Origin: Paenibacillus sp. BK033
GTDB taxonomy: Bacteria > Bacillota > Bacilli > Paenibacillales > Paenibacillaceae
Reading direction: 5' to 3'
DNA: 64,000 nucleotides
Assembly: GCF_004345425.1 (NCBI RefSeq)
Contig: NZ_SLVP01000001.1
Span: 806,001-870,000 of the forward strand
How positions within the stretch are numbered: position 1 is the first letter of the stretch; each line of letters opens with the position of its first letter. A program made the translations under genes and the position numbers. The notes beneath the pieces were generated by a model. The model was not told the origin of the DNA, ran no database searches, and saw nothing but the letters and a program-made list of their open reading frames with translations. Of the stretch, positions 43,278 through 51,121 are shown in pieces.

Positions 43278-44161
43278 ATGACAGGGCGAAGGTGATGGCC
43301 AAGTTTGTTTATAAGTGGAAAAGCTACGGAGCGGGCTATTTGTTTATGCTGCCCTGGATGATCGGATTCGCCGTATTTATGGCCTTTCCAATCGGCTGGT
43401 CGCTGTATCTGTCCTTTCAGAAAGTCAGCTTGTCCGGCACCGGATTCAAGTATACCTACATTGGCATGCAGAACTTTAAGGATGCGTTATTTAAGGATAA
43501 CGAATTTACCATCCAGCTTCTTGTTTTTATGCAGCAGATGATTTTTATGATCCCGATCATCATCATTTTCTCGCTGTGCGTTTCGATCCTGCTGAATCAG
43601 CAGTTTCCCGGACGCTTTCTCTTCCGGGCCGTCTTCTTCTTGCCGGTTATCTTCTCTACCGGCCAAGTATTAACGGAGCTGTTCCAGCAGGGAGCGGGAG
43701 ACGTACCGTTTATCGCCCAGTATGGCATTGATACTTACGTGACGGAAAACTTCAGCGAATCGCTCGCCAAACCGCTGCTGGACATACTTGGCATGATGAT
43801 TCTGATTCTATGGTCGTCGGGGGTGCAGATTCTTATCTTTATCGCAGGCTTCCAAACGATTTCCAAATCGATCTACGAGGCCGTGCGCATTGATGGAGCA
43901 TCACCGTGGACCAGCTTTTGGAAAATCACGCTTCCTGGCATAAAGCCGTTTATTGCCTTGAACCTGCTGTACACGATGGTGGATCTGTTTACGTTTCCGT
44001 TTAATCCCATTATGGAACAGATCAAAAAGAACATGTTTGATATCTCGACCGGTTACGGTTACGCCAGCGCCATTGCTTGGCTCTACTTTATCTTGATTAT
44101 GATTCTGATTGCACTCATTATGCTGTTCCTTAACAGCTCCAATAAGGCGAGGAGGGCTTAA
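43274..44161 (+). CDS. CUT1 sugar ABC transporter permease (pair B, MalF type)
   Basis: 295 residues, ATG 43274 overlapping the previous stop (ATGA). It has six membrane segments and the EAA loop EAVRIDGASPWTSFWKITLP. The periplasmic-side loop between segments 3 and 4 is longer than in pair A (QQGAGDVPFIAQYGIDTYVTENFSE divided around residues 140-165). It starts the second permease pair of the operon, and its partner follows after 2 bases. Confidence 0.93.
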   Translation: MNDRAKVMAKFVYKWKSYGAGYLFMLPWMIGFAVFMAFPIGWSLYLSFQKVSLSGTGFKYTYIGMQNFKDALFKDNEFTIQLLVFMQQMIFMIPIIIIFSLCVSILLNQQFPGRFLFRAVFFLPVIFSTGQVLTELFQQGAGDVPFIAQYGIDTYVTENFSESLAKPLLDILGMMILILWSSGVQILIFIAGFQTISKSIYEAVRIDGASPWTSFWKITLPGIKPFIALNLLYTMVDLFTFPFNPIMEQIKKNMFDISTGYGYASAIAWLYFILIMILIALIMLFLNSSNKARRA

Positions 44162-44163
44162 AG

Positions 44164-45141
44164 ATGAAGACCGAAGCTGTCGTCCGGCGGTACACGCGCC
44201 AGGTCCGCTCCTATGTCAACAGCCGCAAGGCGCAGCGGATCAAGCTGGCGGTACTTGGTCAGCACATGAATGACGGGCTGCTCGCCAAGCTGTTCATTTA
44301 CTTTATGCTGTCGATTATAGCGTACTTATATCTTCAGCCGTTTTTCTACATGATCAGCACCATGCTGAAAGGGTTGTCCGATCTGCTGGACCCTACGGTG
44401 AAATGGATTCCGCGGACGATCGACTGGGATAATCTCTCCCGTGCGTTCAAAGGGCTAAGTTATCCGCGGTCTTTCATGAATTCCATGCTGCTGGCGGTTG
44501 GAGGATCCCTGCTTCAGGTATTTGTATGCGCCATAACCGGCTATGCGCTGGCAAGGCTGCAATTTCCCGGGAAGAAGCTTTTCTTCGCGCTGGTCTTTCT
44601 GACTTTTTTGATACCGCCGCAGGTGATCATGATTCCGTTATATGTCATATTCAGCAAGCTGGGCTGGCTTGGCACGCCGTTTGTCTTCCTCGTGCCGGCG
44701 CTGTTCGGTCAAGGGATCAAGAGCGCGCTCTTTATCATTATTTTCCGGCAGTTCTTCCTGTCCCTTCCGAAGGCGCTCGAAGAAGCGGCCATGATTGACG
44801 GGGCTTCGATGTTCCGGTTGTTCTTCCGGATTATTATGCCGCTTGCTTCGTCGGCGTGCCTGGTCGTCTTCCTGTTCTCCTTCATCTGGTACTGGAATGA
44901 AGGGTATCTGACCTCCATGTTCCTGTCGGGTGATTTCATTCCGCTGTCCAACAAATTGGCGGGTCTTGAGACAGCGATCTTCGGCGACAATCCAAGCATG
45001 GCGATGATGACGCAGAATCCGGTAACGGAAGGCACCAAGATGGCCGGCGCATTCCTGATTGTGTTCCCGCCGCTGGTACTCTACATGATTGCTCAGCGCT
45101 GGTTCGTTGAAGGAATCGAACGTACGGGTCTCGTGGACTAA
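44164..45141 (+). CDS. CUT1 sugar ABC transporter permease (pair B, MalG type)
   Basis: 325 residues, ATG 44164, two bases behind its partner. An unusually long, basic cytoplasmic N-terminus of about 45 residues (VRRYTRQVRSYVNSRKAQRI) precedes six membrane segments. The EAA loop is EAAMIDGASMFRLFFRIIMP. It completes the second channel, probably served by the lipoprotein at 45301. Confidence 0.93.
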   Translation: MKTEAVVRRYTRQVRSYVNSRKAQRIKLAVLGQHMNDGLLAKLFIYFMLSIIAYLYLQPFFYMISTMLKGLSDLLDPTVKWIPRTIDWDNLSRAFKGLSYPRSFMNSMLLAVGGSLLQVFVCAITGYALARLQFPGKKLFFALVFLTFLIPPQVIMIPLYVIFSKLGWLGTPFVFLVPALFGQGIKSALFIIIFRQFFLSLPKALEEAAMIDGASMFRLFFRIIMPLASSACLVVFLFSFIWYWNEGYLTSMFLSGDFIPLSNKLAGLETAIFGDNPSMAMMTQNPVTEGTKMAGAFLIVFPPLVLYMIAQRWFVEGIERTGLVD

Positions 45142-45159
45142 CCGGCATAGCGATAATGG

Positions 45160-45181
45160 CTTGAAAGGGGCTTGAAAGGGG
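45160..45181 (+). repeat. Two tandem copies of an 11-base unit
   Basis: CTTGAAAGGGG occurs twice in direct tandem (45160-45170, 45171-45181) in the 159-base gap before the binding-protein gene at 45301. The significance is unknown; it may simply be a local duplication. The gap also has a G-rich stretch but no clear promoter or terminator. Confidence 0.7.
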
Positions 45182-45300
45182 TGATGCGGGGGGCTGAATA
45201 CGGGGGACTTCAGGGGTCAGCAGCATGTGAAACATCATAAGGGGAGCAAACGGCAGTTCGCAATCTTAATAAACGATTCATATAACGGGAGGATTCGTCC

Positions 45301-46674
45301 ATGACAAAGAAAAGAATTTCGATGATGCTATTTTCCGTAATGATGCTGTTCACGCTTATTCTGAGTGCTTGCTCGAACAATAATAACAAGCCAAACAACT
45401 CACCAAGCAATTCGCCGGCTGAATCAGCTGCCGCAAGCACGGAAGCATCGGAGCAACCGTCCGATGAGCCAATCACGCTGACGTACATTCGCGGTTCCGC
45501 CGTTTCTCCGAATGAGCAAAAGGTTCTGGATATGTTCCATGCGAAGTACCCGAACATTACGATCAATATCGCGCTCGCCGATGGCGGCGGTGTAGGCGAT
45601 ATGCTGGAGAAAGCGACTGCGCTTCAAGCGGCAGGCACTCCTGCTGACATTATTTGGGTGCAGGATACCATTCCGTTTGCAAAAGACAATCTGCTTGTTG
45701 ATTTGTCGCCGTATATGAAGTCGGATCCGGTGCTCAGCACGGCCAAAATTCCGGCAAGCTCGCTCGAAGCGCTGCAGTTCAAAGGACAGCAGCTGGGTAT
45801 TCCGCGCGCGGAAAATCCAATCATCGTTTATGTAAATAAGGACCTGCTCGCTAAGCACGGCATCGATATGCCGGCTAATAACTGGACATGGGATGACTAT
45901 CGCGAAATTGCGAAAAAAGTAACGGATCCTAGCGTTGGCGAGTACGGTATTTCTTACGGCCAATTCAACTCCATCATTACTGCTGGCGTAATAGGCGTAG
46001 ATAACGGCACATCTCCTAACTTGTATTTCATGGATCAAGATTGGAAGCAAAGCCTGCTCACAACGCCAGAAGCTAAGGCCGACATCGAATGGATTAAGAA
46101 CCTGCAAGACGTAGACCACTCCATCGGGCTGTGGGCAGACCTTGAAAAATCCGGCTCGGGCTGGATGAAAGGTAACGTTGCCTTCGAAATTCACGGAGTT
46201 TGGGAAGGCAGAAACAAACGGGAAAATGCCAAGTTTAACTGGGATGTATTACCGCTTCCAGGCGGCAAAGCGAAACAGGTTGGATATACAGTAGGCACGG
46301 GTATTGGCGTGCTTAGCGGCTCCAAGCATCAGGATGCGGCAGTGAAATACCTCGCGTTCATGAATACGATTGAAGCTCAAAAGGTGATGCTCGAAAACGG
46401 TGACTTCCCGCTTACGGAAGACCAAGAGCTGAAGGATGCTCTAGTCGAAACTTCGATTTGGAAGGGTACGAATATCCTGGCCACCATTGGCGTTGAGATG
46501 AGAGCCGAGCCGGTTGGCAAAATCGTTGGCGCTTCGGAATACGTGCAATGGTGGAGCGACGAAGTACAGCATGCGTTTAAAGAAGGCGAAGATCCGAACA
46601 AGCCGATTTTCGAACAAGCAGCGCATTTTAACGAATATACCTTAGGTCTGCGCAAAGAACTGGGCTTGGATTAA
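45301..46674 (+). CDS. Extracellular sugar-binding lipoprotein of a CUT1 transporter (pair B)
   Basis: 457 residues, ATG 45301 after GGGAGG. The signal ends in LILSACSNNN (lipidated Cys near residue 24), then an Asn/Ser/Pro/Ala tether and a family 1 solute-binding domain (ITLTYIRGSAVSPNEQKVLDMF). It probably delivers ligand to the permeases at 43274 and 44164. So this operon encodes two complete sets of receptor and channel, one with the giant anchored receptor and one with this normal lipoprotein. The ligand is unknown but is likely a fragment cut by the GH2 or GH110 enzymes. Confidence 0.93.
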   Translation: MTKKRISMMLFSVMMLFTLILSACSNNNNKPNNSPSNSPAESAAASTEASEQPSDEPITLTYIRGSAVSPNEQKVLDMFHAKYPNITINIALADGGGVGDMLEKATALQAAGTPADIIWVQDTIPFAKDNLLVDLSPYMKSDPVLSTAKIPASSLEALQFKGQQLGIPRAENPIIVYVNKDLLAKHGIDMPANNWTWDDYREIAKKVTDPSVGEYGISYGQFNSIITAGVIGVDNGTSPNLYFMDQDWKQSLLTTPEAKADIEWIKNLQDVDHSIGLWADLEKSGSGWMKGNVAFEIHGVWEGRNKRENAKFNWDVLPLPGGKAKQVGYTVGTGIGVLSGSKHQDAAVKYLAFMNTIEAQKVMLENGDFPLTEDQELKDALVETSIWKGTNILATIGVEMRAEPVGKIVGASEYVQWWSDEVQHAFKEGEDPNKPIFEQAAHFNEYTLGLRKELGLD

Positions 46675-46696
46675 GAAGAGAAGGAGAGATTTTGCA

Positions 46697-49288
46697 ATGA
46701 GACATGACAAGAGGGTACCGCAATATTCCACGGCAGGCTTTTTCGGGATTGAAGGAAGTCCGAGACAGGTATTTAATTTTAATCCGGGCTGGCGCTTTTT
46801 TAAAGGCGATGCCGCAGGGGCTCACGAGGAGCAGTTCAACGACGGAGACTGGGAGGCAGCATCGCTGCCTCACGGCCTCGAAATTCTTGGCGAGAATGCG
46901 AGCGGAATGCGCAATTACCAAGGTACGGCATGGTACCGGAAGCGGTTCATTCTTCCCCGCGAGCTTGCGGGCAAACGGACCGTTGTTCATTTCGAAGCGG
47001 TAATGGGAATTGCGGATGTCTGGGTGAACGGGCAGCCGGCCGTACAGCATTTGGGCGGTTATCTTCCGTTCGCGGCAGACATCAGCCACCTTGTCTATCA
47101 GGATGGGCGGGAGAATGTCATTGCCGTGCGGGCAGACAATTCCAACGATCCGACTTATCCGCCGGGCAAGCCGCAGGATTACTTGGATTTCAGCTATCTC
47201 GGAGGGATTTACCGCGATGTGTATCTGATCTCGACCGAGCAGCTCCATGTTACGCATAACCTGCTCAGCTCTACCGTTGCGGGCGGCGGCGTATTTATCG
47301 GGATCCGCGATGTGTCGCAAAATCAGGCGGACATTGAAGTGCGTACGGAGGTTGTGAATGAGGACGGAGCAAGTCGCTGCTTTACGCTGCGCACCGTGCT
47401 GGAGAATGAGGATGGCAAGGAATTGCTTGTCTTCGAAGAGCTGGCGGAGCTGAAATCCGGCGAGAAGGGTACCTTCATTCAGGAGATGGATGCAAGAGAC
47501 GTCAGGCTGTGGCATCCTAACGATCCGTATCTCCATTTCATCCGGACCGAAGTGCTGGAAAACGGGAAAATCGTCGATAGCTTCAAGACCCGATTCGGCA
47601 TCCGATTGTTCGAAATGCGCGGCGACGACGGCTTCTTCGTCAACAAATCCTATATCGGGGAGAAGCTGAGCGGCGTCAACCGCCATCAGGACTACGTCTA
47701 TGTAGGCAATGCGCTGCCGAACTCCGGTCAATGGCGGGATGCGGTGCTGCTCCGCGAAGGCGGCTCCAACGTTGTGCGCGCGGCTCATTATCCTCTGGCT
47801 TCCGCTTTTATGGATGCTTGCGATGAGCTTGGACTGCTTGTCACGGTAGCGAACCCAGGCTGGCAATTCTATAATCACGAGGATCCGGTGTTCGAGCAGC
47901 GTGTCTTTGAGGATACCCGTGCGATGGTTAGACGGGATCGAAACCGTCCGGCCGTTCTGCTGTGGGAAACGGCGCTTAACGAAACCGACGATCAGCCGGT
48001 ATCCATGCTGAAGGAAATGCACAGGATTGTCCATGAAGAATTCCCGTTCCCGGGGGCTTTCACCTGCGCGGACGTTGACAGCGCCAAAGAAGCCGGCTTC
48101 GACTTCTATTACCATGGCAGCATGGAGGACGAGAAATGCTCGCTGACGAGGGAATACGGCGATGGCGGCGAGGTAGACAACTTCGGCTCCCAGAACGCCA
48201 TGACCCGCGTGAAGCGCGAGTGGGGCGAGCAAGCGATGCTTAATCAGGCAATGATTCGAGCGCGGGATCTCGACGGCGTGTATGCCACGCCTCCGAAGCG
48301 CGTCGGCGCCACGGTATGGTGCGGCATTGACCATCAACGCGGCTATCATCCGGATCCGTTCCTGGGCGGCGTGCTTGATCTTTACCGCATTCCGCGTTAT
48401 TCCTACTATCTGTTCAAGAGCCAATACTCGCCTGACTTTAAGCTCAGTGGTATTCAAACGGGCCCGATGGTCTATATTACCCACGAGCTGACGCAGGTAT
48501 CCGGCAGCGACGTCATCTTGTTCACGAACTGTGAAGAAGTCCGTCTGACTTGGCTTGGAAAAGTGATCGGCACGCAGAAGCCTGAGCCGAATTACAAGTC
48601 AATGCCTCATCCTCCGGTTATCTTTAAGGATGTATTCAACTTCCGTGAGATTTCGTCCAAATGGCGGCATCGGACCGGCGAAATCGTCATGATTGCCGAG
48701 GGACTTATCAACGGCGAAGTGGTATGCCGCGAAGAGAAGGTTTACTCGGAATGGCTTGCCGGCGTGACGCTGGAGGTGGATGACGTCCATATCGGCTTGA
48801 CCGCCGACGGATCCGATTTTATTCCGGTTCGCGCCACGCTCGTGGACCATAAAGGCGTTACGAAGGTTCTTGGTAACGAGTACATCCACTTTGTTGTGGA
48901 AGGACCAGGAGAAATCATTGATGGTCCGTTACCGGGGGCCAATCCGATGCGTACGCAGTTTGGGACAGCTACAGTATTCATCCGGGCGACAACCGAACCG
49001 GGCGAAATTGTAGTGAAGGCATTCTGCCAGGGTCTTGCTTCCGACTGCATTGTGATTCAGTCTTCGAAGCCGGCGCTGCCGCTTCTGTATGATCCTTCGT
49101 ATGCCGAAGAAAGCCGGAAAGCCGAATCGACGGCGAAAGTTCCTGCAGCTGTCCTAGAGCAAACCGCCATGGCTGCCGACAGCGATCATGAAACGATTGA
49201 GAAGCTGGAAGCAACCATCAAACGCTTGCAGCTGGAGCTCACCAGCAAGGAACAGGATATTATGGAATTGAGGGGAAGCCGCGCGTAA
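46697..49288 (+). CDS. Glycoside hydrolase family 2 protein, beta-galactosidase-like
   Basis: 863 residues, ATG 46697 after AAGGAGAG. Domains in order: sugar-binding jelly roll (NPGWRFFKGDA; YQGTAWYRKRF; YLGGIYRDVYLI), immunoglobulin-like domain, TIM barrel (residues about 290-590) and further beta-sandwiches. Catalytic candidates are Glu429 in LLWETALNETD (acid/base, the NE motif) and Glu486 in TREYGDGG (nucleophile). No signal peptide is present, so it is cytoplasmic. The last 40 residues (IEKLEATIKRLQLELTSKEQ) are predicted coiled coil, unusual for GH2. Activity could be beta-galactosidase, beta-glucuronidase or beta-mannosidase; beta-galactosidase is my first guess given the GH110 neighbour. 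Confidence 0.88.
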   Translation: MRHDKRVPQYSTAGFFGIEGSPRQVFNFNPGWRFFKGDAAGAHEEQFNDGDWEAASLPHGLEILGENASGMRNYQGTAWYRKRFILPRELAGKRTVVHFEAVMGIADVWVNGQPAVQHLGGYLPFAADISHLVYQDGRENVIAVRADNSNDPTYPPGKPQDYLDFSYLGGIYRDVYLISTEQLHVTHNLLSSTVAGGGVFIGIRDVSQNQADIEVRTEVVNEDGASRCFTLRTVLENEDGKELLVFEELAELKSGEKGTFIQEMDARDVRLWHPNDPYLHFIRTEVLENGKIVDSFKTRFGIRLFEMRGDDGFFVNKSYIGEKLSGVNRHQDYVYVGNALPNSGQWRDAVLLREGGSNVVRAAHYPLASAFMDACDELGLLVTVANPGWQFYNHEDPVFEQRVFEDTRAMVRRDRNRPAVLLWETALNETDDQPVSMLKEMHRIVHEEFPFPGAFTCADVDSAKEAGFDFYYHGSMEDEKCSLTREYGDGGEVDNFGSQNAMTRVKREWGEQAMLNQAMIRARDLDGVYATPPKRVGATVWCGIDHQRGYHPDPFLGGVLDLYRIPRYSYYLFKSQYSPDFKLSGIQTGPMVYITHELTQVSGSDVILFTNCEEVRLTWLGKVIGTQKPEPNYKSMPHPPVIFKDVFNFREISSKWRHRTGEIVMIAEGLINGEVVCREEKVYSEWLAGVTLEVDDVHIGLTADGSDFIPVRATLVDHKGVTKVLGNEYIHFVVEGPGEIIDGPLPGANPMRTQFGTATVFIRATTEPGEIVVKAFCQGLASDCIVIQSSKPALPLLYDPSYAEESRKAESTAKVPAAVLEQTAMAADSDHETIEKLEATIKRLQLELTSKEQDIMELRGSRA

Positions 49289-49349
49289 ACCGGGTGGATT
49301 GGATGGCTTAATTCCCGATGAATTGGCTGGTTACAGAAGGCCTAATGAA

Positions 49350-49379
49350 CTTTATGATGGGTCCACAAACATCATAAAG
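49350..49379 (+). repeat. Perfect hairpin behind the GH2 gene
   Basis: CTTTATGATG and CATCATAAAG form a perfect 10-base-pair stem with a 10-base loop. No T run follows; the hairpin ends 17 bases before the small ORF at 49396. It could protect the operon's 3' end or affect translation of the small ORF. Confidence 0.6.
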
Positions 49380-49395
49380 CAAAGGGTGGTACAGC

Positions 49396-49524
49396 ATGAA
49401 GGAACTTATCTCTTTTATCTTTCTGACGGCGGCGTTTGTCTCCGGCCCGTTTCTTATCGTGTTATTCGGACGCATGGCAGTCCGAGGCGAGGAGCTTCTC
49501 GAGGCGGACAGTAAACTTCATTAG
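49396..49524 (+). CDS. Possible small membrane peptide, 42 residues
   Basis: ATG 49396 follows AAAGGGTGG by 6 bases and reads MKELISFIFLTAAFVSGPFL, then IVLFGRMAVRGEELLEADSKLH. Residues 4-24 form one hydrophobic helix, followed by a charged tail, giving an N-out or N-in single-span topology. It lies in the same direction as the transport operon, 107 bases after the GH2 gene and ahead of a terminator. I do not recognise a family; short membrane peptides like this sometimes accompany transporters. The good ribosome site supports it, the short length counts against certainty. Confidence 0.5.
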   Translation: MKELISFIFLTAAFVSGPFLIVLFGRMAVRGEELLEADSKLH

Positions 49525-49538
49525 CCTCTACAAAGAAA

Positions 49539-49583
49539 TTGACGTATGCCTGTAGTCCGGAATCTGGACCTGGCATACGTCAA
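49539..49583. terminator. Bidirectional terminator between convergent transcripts
   Basis: TTGACGTATGCC (49539-49550) and GGCATACGTCAA (49572-49583) form a perfect 12-base-pair stem with an inner GTCC/GGAC stem. It lies between the long plus-strand operon and the minus-strand MocR gene and probably stops both. Confidence 0.8.
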
Positions 49584-49586
49584 TGT

Positions 49587-51023
49587 TTATGATTCGGACA
49601 AAGTTTCTCTTAAAGCTTGAGCGAACTTATCTACCCCCGCTTCAATGTCGTCAATCGAAGAACGGGCATAGGACAACCGGACATAACCCGGATCTGCGCC
49701 AAACACGCTGCCCGGAATGAACAAAACGCCATTGTTGATCCCGTTGTTCAACAGGCGGTAGTCCTTGACTGTATTGTTGATTTTGCACCATAAATTTAAT
49801 CCGCCTCGAGGCAGCTCGAAGGAAACCTCGTTTCCGAGCTCCCGGTGCAGGGCTCCAGCCATAATGTCGCGGCGGAGAAGCAGCGAATCTCTCAACCGCT
49901 CCAGATGAGGAGCCAGCGAAGAGGATTCGAGCAGATGGGCCGCTATCCATTGCGGGAACAGGCTCAGGCCAAAATCCATCTGTTGACGTGCGTCCGATAG
50001 ACGCCGGATAACGGCATGGGGGGCTGCCATCCAGCCGATCCTTAGACCGGAGGCAGCCACCTTCGATAAAGAACCGATATATAATACGCTTCCGTTCCGA
50101 TCTATGGCCTTAATTGGAGGCGGCGCGGCGTCATCAAAGGAGGTTAAGCTGAACGGATCATCCTCAACGACCGGAATCCCGAGCTGTTCACAGCAATTCA
50201 ACACCTCAGCCTTGCGCTCTGCACTCATTACGGTTCCGGTTGGATTCTGAAAATTGGGATTCAAGAACACCATGCGAATCCGGTGCTGTTTGTAAAAAGC
50301 TCGGATTTTCTCCGGATCAACCCCATCTTCGTTTACGGGTAAACCAAACAGCCGGATTCCCGCCGACTGGAACATGGGCAGGGAGTAGCAGTAGGACGGG
50401 TTCTCTATGGCGATGGCATCCCCGGGACTTAGCAGGCATTGCGTTATTAAATACAAGGACTGCTGCGAGCCCGAGGTAACGAGAATGGAATCGTCAGTTG
50501 CCTGAATCCCGCGTTGCTCTTGCAGAAAACGGGCAATCGCCGACCGAAGCGGGACGTAGCCTTGAGGATCTCCGTAGCCGAGCGGCTCATGAAAAGGCTG
50601 ATTCCGCATAATCCTGATAATCTCTTCGTTCGGCGACAGCTCCGGAGCCAGCTCTCCGTTCGCCAAATTAATAAACGGGTCTCCGCTCTGGGAGGCTTCT
50701 CTGATTCTCCGCATAAAAGGCAGATTGGGCAAAAGGATGCCGCCTTCCACGTACCGGTTCCAATTGGGATAAGGTTCCATTCCCCATAAATGACCGCAAA
50801 CGCGGGTGCCGCTCCCTGCCAGACTCTCGATCATGCCGGAAGCGCGAAGATTTTCGTAAGCCTGTACGATCGTGCTCCGGTTAACTCCCAATTGCCCGGC
50901 CAGCTTGCGTTCCGATGGCAATTGGCTGCCCGGAGGAAGCTCACCCAACGATATTCTCTGCTCAAGATAATTCGCTATCTGCTGGTACAGCGGCGTTTTA
51001 TCCTGTCTGTCCGGTCTCCACAT
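49587..51023 (-). CDS. MocR-type regulator: GntR DNA-binding domain fused to aminotransferase-like domain
   Basis: 478 residues from ATG 51023 on the minus strand, with AGAGG 8 bases upstream; a GTG three codons earlier (51032) is an alternative. The N-terminal winged helix shows TPLYQQIANYLEQRI and LPSERKLAGQLGVNRSTIVQAYENL. The rest is a fold type I aminotransferase domain with the PLP-binding Lys in SLSKVAASGLRIGW and NPNFQNPTG. Relatives control genes for vitamin B6, GABA or taurine use. No obvious target lies adjacent, so the target is unknown. It follows the AraC-type gene at 51122 but a terminator separates them. Confidence 0.92.
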   Translation of the reverse strand: MWRPDRQDKTPLYQQIANYLEQRISLGELPPGSQLPSERKLAGQLGVNRSTIVQAYENLRASGMIESLAGSGTRVCGHLWGMEPYPNWNRYVEGGILLPNLPFMRRIREASQSGDPFINLANGELAPELSPNEEIIRIMRNQPFHEPLGYGDPQGYVPLRSAIARFLQEQRGIQATDDSILVTSGSQQSLYLITQCLLSPGDAIAIENPSYCYSLPMFQSAGIRLFGLPVNEDGVDPEKIRAFYKQHRIRMVFLNPNFQNPTGTVMSAERKAEVLNCCEQLGIPVVEDDPFSLTSFDDAAPPPIKAIDRNGSVLYIGSLSKVAASGLRIGWMAAPHAVIRRLSDARQQMDFGLSLFPQWIAAHLLESSSLAPHLERLRDSLLLRRDIMAGALHRELGNEVSFELPRGGLNLWCKINNTVKDYRLLNNGINNGVLFIPGSVFGADPGYVRLSYARSSIDDIEAGVDKFAQALRETLSES

Positions 51024-51078
51024 GCTGTTCACCTCTTCTTCATTATCCCTCGTAGGCGGTTATGAATAACCATACTAT

Positions 51079-51112
51079 AAAAAAGAGCACTCCGTCCAAG
51101 GACGAAGCGCTC
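51079..51112 (-). terminator. Terminator of the AraC-type regulator gene (minus strand)
   Basis: Read on the minus strand, GAGCGCTTCGTCC pairs with GGACGGAGTGCTC (two wobbles) and is followed by six T. It ends the transcript from 52564 before the MocR gene. Confidence 0.85.
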
Positions 51113-51121
51113 TCATACCGT

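Noticed and set aside
45142-45300. A separate promoter before the pair B binding-protein gene
   Set aside because: The 159-base gap is G-rich with an 11-base tandem repeat; no convincing -35/-10 pair could be placed, so read-through from upstream is assumed.
46628-48484. 618-residue open frame on the minus strand inside the GH2 gene
   Set aside because: It is antisense to a strongly conserved GH2 reading frame, shows no recognisable domain, and reflects third-position GC bias in the opposite frame.
49299-49514. 71-residue plus-strand frame after the GH2 gene
   Set aside because: It crosses the hairpin at 49350-49379 and overlaps the better small frame at 49396, which has a ribosome site and a hydrophobic helix.
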